From Roseburia sp. (lineage in GTDB: Bacteria; Bacillota; Clostridia; Lachnospirales; Lachnospiraceae): DNA of 6,579 bases. Positions 1 to 3,956 of the stretch are shown here, piece after piece. The DNA lies in contig JAUUNJ010000140.1 of the NCBI GenBank assembly GCA_030844625.1, positions 1-6,579 on the forward strand, read 5' to 3'. The notes beneath the pieces were generated by a model that saw only the letters and a list, made by a program, of their open reading frames with translations, searched no databases and had not been told where the DNA came from. The position numbers were made by a program, and so were the translations under genes. Every line of letters starts with the position of its first letter. The stretch's first letter is position 1.

Positions 1-71
1 ACATCGAAGGGCAGTTAAGTTTTGACTATGAGAACGGTCTTATAAATGAAAATCTTATAGATAATTATTAA
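1..71 (+). CDS. C-terminal end of an upstream phage gene (partial)
   Basis: Reading from base 3, an open frame encodes 22 residues beginning IEGQLSFDYENG and ends at a TAA at 69-71. The other forward frame checked closes within about 30 bases. Everything upstream of the window is missing, so no function can be assigned. A short hydrophobic/acidic tail of the 'EGQLSFD' kind occurs at the ends of various phage DNA-metabolism proteins, but that is a loose resemblance only. The next gene follows after 30 bases on the same strand, so this is probably the preceding member of the same operon. Confidence 0.45.
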   Translation, partial: IEGQLSFDYENGLINENLIDNY

Positions 72-101
72 AACTGTTAAGAAAAGTTAAGGAGGAACAA
101 T

Positions 102-317
102 ATGAGTAAATATAAAGTTGGGGATGTAGTAAAGGTAAAATTATCTGATACCGAATTTAATGGTGTGTTTTTGGGAGAAGATGCAAACTACTGGTGGTTT
201 TTCTCAGGAGATTCAGTTCCACAGAGAATTAGCAAGAATGAGGATGTGAACATTGAAAGGACAGGTCGCCATATTGATATCCAAAGCATATTAGAGCAGA
301 TTGGAGGTAAGGAATGA
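102..317 (+). CDS. Small hypothetical phage protein, possible SH3-like fold
   Basis: This 71-residue protein starts at an ATG six bases after an excellent Shine-Dalgarno sequence, AAGGAGG (89-95). The N-terminal half (KYKVGDVVKVKL, then GVFLGED and YWWFF) looks like a short beta-barrel of the SH3/KOW kind, in which 'VGDxVxV' forms the first strands. The C-terminal third (RHIDIQSILEQIGG) should be helical. There is no signal peptide, membrane span or catalytic motif. Its stop overlaps the start of the next gene in an ATGA (314-317), which indicates translational coupling. I do not recognise a named family. The fold is inferred from the hydrophobic pattern only, and binding to nucleic acid or to a partner protein would be a guess. 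Confidence 0.8.
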   Translation: MSKYKVGDVVKVKLSDTEFNGVFLGEDANYWWFFSGDSVPQRISKNEDVNIERTGRHIDIQSILEQIGGKE

Positions 318-571
318 GTAACGATTTAATAAGCAGAAAAGAGGTTTTAAAACTAATACATACATCCGGTGGTTGTGATTCAAGCAATGATTATGACAAA
401 GGCTGGGATGAATGCGTTGACCATTTGTACAGTGAAGTTGAATCAATGCCAACCGCCTACGATCCGGATAAGGTTGTGGAACAGTTGGAAGAATATGGTC
501 GTAATGGAGATTTGTACTTGCAAAGTGTAATCGAAATAGTGAAAGAAGGTGGAATAAATGAGAACGATTGA
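314..571 (+). CDS. Small phage protein of the 'LISR' type, function unknown
   Basis: This 85-residue acidic protein starts in the ATGA overlap with the preceding gene. The SD-like GGAGGTAAGG lies just upstream (302-311). Residues 4-15 (DLISRKEVLKLI) followed by a helical stretch and 'VESMPTAYDPDKVVEQLEE' (residues 42-60) match a pattern very common in small Firmicutes prophage proteins: 'xLISRxxxLxxI ... IxxxPTxxxxxVVexLe'. Members are usually annotated hypothetical and I know of no established function. Cys21 is the most obvious reactive residue, with a second Cys near residue 35, too few for a classic zinc finger. The 3' end overlaps the next gene by 14 bases, again suggesting coupled translation in an accessory operon. 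Confidence 0.85.
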   Translation: MSNDLISRKEVLKLIHTSGGCDSSNDYDKGWDECVDHLYSEVESMPTAYDPDKVVEQLEEYGRNGDLYLQSVIEIVKEGGINEND

Positions 572-860
572 AAAAGTGTTTAAAGAATTAGATACAGAAT
601 TAAGTTACATGGAAAACCCATACAATGAACCACCAAAAGATTATGAATATAAGGATTCAAGAAAATTACTGGCAGAACTTATCGAAATTCATAAAGCCGA
701 AAAAGAACGGATTATTCAGGCTTTGGAAGAAAAGATAAAATTTTCCCATGTATCTGTAAGCGGTGGAAGAGCCAACGGTAAAATCACAGATTATGGCTAT
801 AAAATTGGATTGTGTGATGCATTGGAGTTAATAAAAAAGGCAGGTGTTGAGAATGAGTAA
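558..860 (+). CDS. Hypothetical 100-aa helical phage protein
   Basis: The ATG at 558 is preceded by an AAGGTGG site (546-552) inside the upstream gene. The 100-residue product has an N-terminal block (EKVFKELDTELSY, residues 5-17), a proline-rich link (residues 21-27), a charged helix (residues 34-61, likely coiled-coil) and a C-terminal segment GYKIGLCDALELIKKAG (residues 80-96). That last segment resembles the closing helix of many small phage proteins of unknown role. The first block is nearly identical to the start of the DUF551 protein at 1537-1896, including 16 identical bases, so the two genes share an N-terminal module. There is no enzyme motif, and the function is unknown. Confidence 0.8.
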   Translation: MRTIEKVFKELDTELSYMENPYNEPPKDYEYKDSRKLLAELIEIHKAEKERIIQALEEKIKFSHVSVSGGRANGKITDYGYKIGLCDALELIKKAGVENE

Positions 861-873
861 AGCAGGAGGTGGA

Positions 874-1311
874 ATGATGGAGAGATTAACAATGACAAGT
901 CCGCAAGGCGGTGTAGCTTTTACATTTGATTTAGATGTTACCTGTGAGAAAAGCGAAATGTTAAAAATATTAAAATTGGCAGAGAGGTTAAAACAGTATG
1001 AGGATACAAACCTTACCCCAGAGCAGATGATTCAGATTGACAAGGATTATTCGGAGCTGGCGAAGGAATTGGCAGAACTGAAAAAGCAGTTACCACCGTG
1101 TAAAGTAGGAGATACAGTTTACTGGGTAAACAATCACTATCGTACATACGGAGATTATAAAATAGACGAAGAAAAAGTTGAGAAATTAATCTTTGATGGA
1201 GGAGATTGGATTGTGGACATGGGAGGTCCTAAAGATGGAATATTTGGCAAAACCGTATTCCTAACGCAAGAAGAAGCCGAAGCAAAACTGAAAGAAATGG
1301 AGGGTAAATAA
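874..1311 (+). CDS. Phage protein with 'YEDTxLTPEQ' motif and C-terminal beta domain
   Basis: This is a 145-residue protein if started at ATG 874, or 144 from ATG 877. AGGAGGTGG (864-872) sits 1-4 bases before these ATGs, so 877 has the better spacing. In-frame GTG 844 and ATG 853 upstream lack a good site, and I regard them as unlikely. Residues 1-22 (MERLTMTSPQGGVAFTFDL) and residues 36-53 (AERLKQYEDTNLTPEQM) are signatures of a family widespread in Clostridia prophages and normally annotated hypothetical. A helical, probably coiled-coil stretch runs from 52 to 73. A C-terminal beta-rich part follows (PPCKVGDTVYWV, residues 75-85), and the protein closes with the typical 'FLTQEEAEAKLKEME'. 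Molecular function is unknown. Confidence 0.85.
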   Translation: MMERLTMTSPQGGVAFTFDLDVTCEKSEMLKILKLAERLKQYEDTNLTPEQMIQIDKDYSELAKELAELKKQLPPCKVGDTVYWVNNHYRTYGDYKIDEEKVEKLIFDGGDWIVDMGGPKDGIFGKTVFLTQEEAEAKLKEMEGK

Positions 1312-1312
1312 G

Positions 1313-1534
1313 ATGTATATAGAAAAATTATCATCAGCAACTAATAGTAAAAGCGCTACGGTGTTTTTGAATTATGATGAAGTAAGAGATATAGCAAACG
1401 GATTGTATTATGTTACTAAAACTCATTCAGAATACAAAGAAATACATGCTAAATGCAAGGTTGTCTTTGATATGGTGAAACATGGAATGATACAGCCAGA
1501 GACAGTAGAACTGTTACAAGTAAAGGAGGAATAA
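1313..1534 (+). CDS. Hypothetical 73-aa protein
   Basis: The ATG follows the previous stop by one base, and TGGAGGG (1298-1304) is correctly spaced. The 73-residue product begins with a short beta-like section (MYIEKLSSATNSKSATVFLNY). It continues with helices (DEVRDIANGLYYVTK, then EIHAKCKVVFDMVKHGMI, residues 44-61) and ends in an acidic tail. There is no membrane span or metal site, and I do not recognise a family. Its placement within the tightly packed operon and its good ribosome binding site argue that it is a real gene. The minus-strand frame overlapping its start is a shadow. Confidence 0.75.
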   Translation: MYIEKLSSATNSKSATVFLNYDEVRDIANGLYYVTKTHSEYKEIHAKCKVVFDMVKHGMIQPETVELLQVKEE

Positions 1535-1536
1535 AG

Positions 1537-1896
1537 ATGCAGGAAGTATTTGAGAAGGTTTTTAAAGAATTAGATAAGTACAAGAAAAAGCATAAGGGCA
1601 GTAGCGGTTATTATGTCTCGGTTACGAATGATATTAAGGCTATTGTAAAACAAGTAGCCGAAGAATACAACAACGGCTGGATTTCGGTGAGTGAGGGGTT
1701 GCCGGAAGAATATAAGCTATATGACATTACCTTTAAAAATAGTGCAGGAACACATAGCGATTCTGCTATTTTTAACACGTATCTTAAAAAATGGTTTTGG
1801 GATGCTGATGAAACGGAACTTGTTGAAAATGAAATCTTGGCTTGGGCTGAAAAAAGAGAACCATATCAGCCGAGGAGGGTGAACAGAAATGAATAA
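1537..1896 (+). CDS. DUF551-domain phage protein
   Basis: The ATG is preceded by AAAGGAGGA (1522-1530). The 119-residue product has two parts. Residues 1-46 are a charged helical region (EKVFKELDKYKKKHKG, then IKAIVKQVAEEYNN). Residues 47-111 form a DUF551 domain: 'NGWISVSEGLPEEYKLYDITF' at its start, a central 'KKWFW', and the closing 'ILAWAEKREPYQP'. These correspond to the family consensus 'GWIPVSERLPE ... VxxWxxlPepy'. DUF551 proteins are common cargo of phage and prophage operons and have no established biochemical role. Residues 6-13 duplicate the start of the 100-aa protein at 558-860. The stop lies 8 bases inside the following Cys-rich gene. Confidence 0.9.
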   Translation: MQEVFEKVFKELDKYKKKHKGSSGYYVSVTNDIKAIVKQVAEEYNNGWISVSEGLPEEYKLYDITFKNSAGTHSDSAIFNTYLKKWFWDADETELVENEILAWAEKREPYQPRRVNRNE

Positions 1897-2044
1897 ACCC
1901 TGTGAACATTGTGATAAAGCAGATAAAAGAAGCGGTTATTTTAAATGCGATAAACCGTGCAATCAGGCAAAACAATGCTATGAAAATGATAATAAATTTT
2001 TAAAGATGTTAAGAAAAGAATTAAAACTACAGCAAGGAGAGTGA
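1889..2044 (+). CDS. Cysteine-rich mini-protein 1 (51 aa), putative zinc ribbon
   Basis: The ATG at 1889 overlaps the end of the DUF551 gene (ATGAATAA) and is preceded by GAGGAGGGTG (1872-1881), a strong ribosome site. The product, which starts MNKPCEHCDKADKRSGYFKC, has five cysteines at residues 5, 8, 20, 24 and 30. The CxxC pair, then CxxxC and a further Cys, could coordinate one zinc ion. The C-terminal third is a basic helix (KFLKMLRKELKLQQ). Such short Cys-rich frames are frequent in Firmicutes phages and are often left unannotated. No family is recognised. It may be a nucleic-acid- or protein-binding zinc micro-protein, but that is inference. Confidence 0.7.
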   Translation: MNKPCEHCDKADKRSGYFKCDKPCNQAKQCYENDNKFLKMLRKELKLQQGE

Positions 2045-2050
2045 TAAACA

Positions 2051-2203
2051 GTGAAATTAAAATGTAAAAATAAAGGATTGGGTTGTCCATGTTTATGGTG
2101 CAATAAAAAATCAAAATGCACAGGACAATGTGATTCTAAAAAAATGTGTAAAGATGCGAAAGCAGAGTGTAAATCTTATAAATTACTGGAGGTGGAACAA
2201 TGA
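2051..2203 (+). CDS. Cysteine-rich mini-protein 2 (50 aa)
   Basis: The frame opens with GTG 2051, seven bases after the previous stop, and is preceded by AAGGAG (2034-2039), about 11 bases away. No in-frame ATG offers a better start. The product has eight cysteines in 50 residues (positions 5, 12, 14, 17, 23, 27, 33, 40), with the core GCPCLWCNKKSKCTGQC. Eight cysteines are enough for two zinc sites, or a compact metal cluster in a reducing cytoplasm. There is no signal peptide. Its stop overlaps the start of the following membrane peptide in ATGA (2200-2203). The arrangement suggests co-expression with Cys-rich protein 1, and the two may be diverged relatives, although their spacing patterns differ. 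The function is unknown. Confidence 0.65.
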   Translation: MKLKCKNKGLGCPCLWCNKKSKCTGQCDSKKMCKDAKAECKSYKLLEVEQ

Positions 2204-2274
2204 AACAACTACTAAAAGACACAGGCGGTTACATACTGATTCTGTTCCTGACGATAGTCGGAACGGTGATGTAA
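2200..2274 (+). CDS. 24-aa single-span membrane peptide
   Basis: The start lies in an ATGA overlap with the Cys-rich gene and is preceded by GGAGGTGG (2188-2195) at ideal distance, a better ribosome site than many larger genes here. The peptide begins MKQLLKDTGG, and its remaining residues are almost wholly hydrophobic (YILILFLTIVGTVM). It would form a single membrane helix with the two lysines on the inner side. It is the last gene of the early run, after which the frame stops and a new promoter begins. It is too short for family assignment. Comparable tiny hydrophobic phage peptides include membrane-acting and regulatory micro-proteins, but nothing here shows which. Confidence 0.6.
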   Translation: MKQLLKDTGGYILILFLTIVGTVM

Positions 2275-2303
2275 CAAAATAAGACAAAATAGAACATTGA
2301 CAA

Positions 2304-2332
2304 TTGAATATTGGTAGTTGGGATGGTATAAT
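2304..2332 (+). promoter_or_regulatory. Vegetative promoter with extended -10, driving the 131-aa gene
   Basis: The elements are TTGAAT (2304-2309), a 17-base spacer, then TATAAT (2327-2332), a perfect -10 preceded by TGG, giving an extended -10. The predicted start is near 2339, leaving a leader of about 26 bases before ATG 2365. The better-looking TTGACA at 2297-2302 is 24 bases from the -10 and so is badly spaced. The promoter spacer carries one copy of the 16-base repeat (2306-2321), which could act as an operator. Confidence 0.7.
2306..2321 (+). repeat. 16-base inverted repeat, promoter copy
   Basis: GAATATTGGTAGTTGG here is the exact reverse complement of 2799-2814. It overlaps the end of the -35 element and most of the promoter spacer. 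Its inner part, GGTAGTTGG (2313-2321), also occurs in the same orientation in the right arm of the terminator (2815-2823). Confidence 0.85.
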
Positions 2333-2343
2333 TTGGGTATTAC

Positions 2344-2361
2344 GAAAGAAAGGGGGCTTTC
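2344..2361 (+). promoter_or_regulatory. Small hairpin around the ribosome binding site of the 131-aa gene
   Basis: GAAAG (2344-2348) and CTTTC (2357-2361) can pair as a 5-bp stem with the purine-rich ribosome site AAAGGGGG (2349-2356) in or near the loop. The site has GGGGG instead of the usual GGAGG. The stem is weak and could only modestly tune translation. Confidence 0.3.
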
Positions 2362-2364
2362 ATT

Positions 2365-2760
2365 ATGAACAAAGAATCAATTGAGAGAATAGTAAATGCT
2401 GTAACAAAAGAATGTGAAAAGAATTTCAATGAGCACAAGGTTGAAGGGTATACTCTTGCAAATAAGACAACGATTCCTTTTGTATCAAAAACAGTGAATA
2501 GTAGAAAGGTTTCTGATTGGGGAGCGGATGAAGACGAAGATGAAATAATATGTTATTCAGAGGAAGGATGGGAAAAATTTTACATTACTGTCCAAGTGGG
2601 AGCTGGAATACAAAAGGTTGTAAGCCAAGGTTCGAATAAGTTAGGTAAAAATGAAATTGTTGACATGATTAATGCAATGGATTTATTGGATCAAGTAAAG
2701 TTTATCCATAGTGCATACAGTATATTGCAATTTTCAGAATTTAAATCAGAATTAGCATAA
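2365..2760 (+). CDS. 131-aa acidic protein in its own transcription unit (moron-like)
   Basis: The ATG at 2365 lies 8 bases after AAAGGGGG. The product is soluble and acidic, with an N-terminal helix (residues 4-20, ESIERIVNAVTKECEKN) and a middle that looks beta-rich (TIPFVSKTV, then IICYSEEGWEKFYITVQVG, residues 61-79). An acidic patch DEDEDE lies at 55-60, and a helical C-terminus at 96-130. There is no HTH, catalytic motif, signal or membrane span, and I do not recognise the family. Unlike every neighbour it has its own strong promoter and its own terminator, and it sits between the accessory operon and the late regulator. This is the classic arrangement of a phage moron, a gene expressed from the dormant prophage, often for host fitness, superinfection exclusion or counter-defence. 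The assignment as moron is inference from layout alone. Confidence 0.85.
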   Translation: MNKESIERIVNAVTKECEKNFNEHKVEGYTLANKTTIPFVSKTVNSRKVSDWGADEDEDEIICYSEEGWEKFYITVQVGAGIQKVVSQGSNKLGKNEIVDMINAMDLLDQVKFIHSAYSILQFSEFKSELA

Positions 2761-2795
2761 TTTCGACTGGATTATTTAACCTCATAAGTAAACTT

Positions 2796-2830
2796 AAACC
2801 AACTACCAATATTCGGTAGTTGGTTTTTTT
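2796..2830 (+). terminator. Strong intrinsic terminator after the 131-aa gene
   Basis: AAACCAACTACC (2796-2807) pairs perfectly with GGTAGTTGGTTT (2815-2826) around a 7-base loop AATATTC. The stem runs directly into a T-tract (2824-2830). It lies 36 bases after the stop at 2760 and separates this unit from the DUF1492 gene. Its left arm and loop are the second copy of the 16-base inverted repeat. Confidence 0.9.
2799..2814 (-). repeat. 16-base inverted repeat, terminator copy
   Basis: CCAACTACCAATATTC is the exact reverse complement of 2306-2321. It comprises most of the left stem arm and the whole loop of the terminator, so pairing with the promoter copy would exclude the terminator hairpin. 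The match stops at both ends (the flanking bases do not continue it). Confidence 0.85.
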
Positions 2831-2847
2831 ATGCGGAAAAATAGGAA

Positions 2848-2862
2848 GAGGTGAGTGAGATA
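2848..2862 (+). promoter_or_regulatory. Ribosome site placed for an ATA codon at 2860, inside the DUF1492 frame
   Basis: GAGGTGA (2848-2854) is a good match to the 16S anti-SD and stands 5 bases before ATA 2860, the codon where family members normally have their start (xAKEYL). The nominal start GTG 2851 overlaps this site and has only AGGAAG (2843-2848) two bases upstream. Initiation may be weak or unusual. Confidence 0.4.
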
Positions 2863-3279
2863 GAAGCAAAAGAATATTTACAACAGGTTAGGAATGCAGA
2901 TATAGCAGTAAATAACAAAATGGAAGAACTGGCTGGATTAGAAGCACTGGCAACAAAGATTAATGCCTTGAATGAGGGAGATAGGGTTCAGGCTACCGGG
3001 AGTCAGGATAAGATGGCTGATACGGTATGCAAGATTGCTGACCTTAAAGCAGAGATACAGGCGGAAATTGACAGTCTGTTAGCACTCAAGAGAGAGGTTA
3101 GGGGTGTTATAAAGCAGGTAAGTGAACCGGTTCTGATGAGTTTGTTACATAAAAGGTATTTGCAATACAAATCTTGGAAAGAGATAGCGGTTGAAATGAA
3201 TTATAGTTTAGATCGTACATATACACTTCATGGGAAGGCATTAAAGTCAATTAATTCGATTTTGAAAAGACAACAGTAA
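2851..3279 (+). CDS. DUF1492 sigma-like / late-transcription regulator
   Basis: The 142-residue product matches the DUF1492 phage family along its length. It has the opening 'AKEYLQQVRNAD' (residues 6-17), the diagnostic 'RVQATGSQDKMADTVCKIADLKAEI' section (residues 45-69), and a long coiled-coil-like helix to about 90. The end is a sigma-region-4-type helix-turn-helix, 'LLHKRYLQYKSWKEIAVEMNYSLDRTYTLH' (residues 98-127). Members sit just upstream of the terminase genes in Firmicutes phages, in the same place as ArpU/RinA-type activators, and are presumed to control late transcription. That role is inference by position and fold. The frame can only open at GTG 2851, because a TAG at 2842-2844 closes it upstream. 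However, family members usually start where this gene has ATA (2860). The next internal ATG, at codon 24, would remove conserved sequence. Confidence 0.9.
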   Translation: MSEIEAKEYLQQVRNADIAVNNKMEELAGLEALATKINALNEGDRVQATGSQDKMADTVCKIADLKAEIQAEIDSLLALKREVRGVIKQVSEPVLMSLLHKRYLQYKSWKEIAVEMNYSLDRTYTLHGKALKSINSILKRQQ

Positions 3280-3282
3280 AAA

Positions 3283-3304
3283 ACAGTTATACCTGTGATA
3301 TAGT
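3283..3304 (+). promoter_or_regulatory. Possible late promoter with overlapping dyad
   Basis: Just after the DUF1492 stop there is an extended -10, TG-A-TATAGT (3296-3304), 5/6 to consensus, with no recognisable -35 at 17 bases. Immediately upstream is an imperfect dyad ACAGTTATACCTGT (3283-3296), symmetric at 12 of 14 positions. A -35-less promoter next to a regulator gene fits activator-dependent late transcription, but the signal is weak and untested. Confidence 0.25.
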
Positions 3305-3310
3305 GTAAGT

Positions 3311-3333
3311 GGATTAATTGGAAAGGTTAATCC
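3311..3333 (+). other. Leader hairpin between the regulator and terS
   Basis: GGATTAA (3311-3317) and TTAATCC (3327-3333) form a 7-bp stem with a 9-base loop (TTGGAAAGG). A short T-run follows only 8 bases later (3342-3346), so it is not a canonical terminator. It lies at about the expected 5' end of a transcript from the possible promoter at 3296-3304. Confidence 0.4.
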
Positions 3334-3380
3334 GAATCGTATTTTTGCATATGGTTCCTCCGAGTAAAATTAATGTACAG

Positions 3381-3410
3381 AAAAGGACAGGCTGTGGCTT
3401 GTTCTTTTTT
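3381..3410 (+). terminator. Terminator-like stem-loop upstream of terS
   Basis: AAAAGGACAGGC (3381-3392) pairs with GCTTGTTCTTTT (3397-3408) around a TGTG loop. The stem has 12 pairs, two of them G-U, and runs into a T-tract (3405-3410). It could end transcription of the DUF1492 gene or attenuate the packaging operon, whose first gene begins 43 bases later. Confidence 0.65.
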
Positions 3411-3452
3411 GTTACATGGAGGAATGAGTAAGATAAGAGAGGTGGTGTTGTA

Positions 3453-3956
3453 GTGACAGTTAAAGAGCGGATATTTGTAGATGAATATTTAACAGATTTT
3501 AATCAGACAAGGGCGTACAAGGTTGCTTATCCAAAAGTAAAAAAAGACAATGTTGCTGCAGCTGCGGCTTCAAGGGTATTAAAAAAGCCAGAAATACAGA
3601 AATACATAGATAAGCGTTTAGATGAAATAAGCGACAAAAAGATTGCGAAAACAGAAGAAATTATGCAGTATTTTACTTCCGTAATGAGAAGAGAACTTAA
3701 AGAATATGTTGTCGTAACTTTGTTAGAAGAAAAGTCAACTTATGCTCCTGACGAAAATGGAACAATGAGAAAGCAGACGATTAAGAAAGAAACACCTCAA
3801 GTTGTGGAAATTCCGGCAAAATTATCTGATGCAAATAAGGCAGGAGAATTGTTGGGTAAGGCTTATGGGATGTTTAAAGAAAATTTGAATGTTGATACCG
3901 ATATGGAATTAAATATTACTATTGATTATGGAGACGGTGAAAATGAAGAAAGTTAA
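3453..3956 (+). CDS. terS: Terminase small subunit (Terminase_2 type)
   Basis: This 167-residue protein starts at GTG 3453 after AGAGGTGG (3438-3445). There is no in-frame ATG upstream, because TAA 3429-3431 closes the frame. Residues 3-27 (VKERIFVDEYLTDFNQTRAYKVAYP) and residues 34-56 (VAAAAASRVLKKPEIQKYIDKRL) are the conserved N-terminal DNA-binding helices of the Terminase_2 family. Residues 65-140 contain the oligomerisation part, with the typical closing 'KLSDANKAGELLGKAYGMF' (residues 123-141). The last 25 residues are acidic. TerS forms a ring that recognises the phage pac/cos site and hands the DNA to TerL. Its position before TerL and portal supports the call. The end overlaps the next gene by 14 bases. 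Confidence 0.95.
   Translation: MTVKERIFVDEYLTDFNQTRAYKVAYPKVKKDNVAAAAASRVLKKPEIQKYIDKRLDEISDKKIAKTEEIMQYFTSVMRRELKEYVVVTLLEEKSTYAPDENGTMRKQTIKKETPQVVEIPAKLSDANKAGELLGKAYGMFKENLNVDTDMELNITIDYGDGENEES

Noticed and set aside
22..61. Promoter TTGACT ... TATAAA/TATAGA before the first complete gene
   Set aside because: Spacings are 13 and 28 bases, neither workable, and the region is still coding for the upstream protein.
844..873. Earlier in-frame starts (GTG 844, ATG 853) for the 145-aa 'YEDT' protein
   Set aside because: The strong AGGAGGTGG at 864-872 would then lie inside the coding region, and family members begin at MERLTM.
1155..1340. Minus-strand open frame of 61 codons
   Set aside because: It lies opposite well-supported genes, has no ribosome site and is low-complexity (Ser/Phe-rich), typical of an antisense shadow.
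1691..1975. Plus-strand frame 1691-1882 and minus-strand frame 1784-1975
   Set aside because: Both overlap the DUF551 gene, and the minus-strand one also the first Cys-rich gene. Neither has a start signal, and their composition fits out-of-frame reading.
2297..2302. Perfect -35 hexamer TTGACA upstream of the 131-aa gene
   Set aside because: It is 24 bases from the TATAAT at 2327. TTGAAT at 2304 gives a 17-base spacer and is the better partner.
3424..3453. Nine-residue leader frame MSKIREVVL ending at the terS start
   Set aside because: GGAGG is only one base from its ATG, too close to be efficient. It is very short and without other support.
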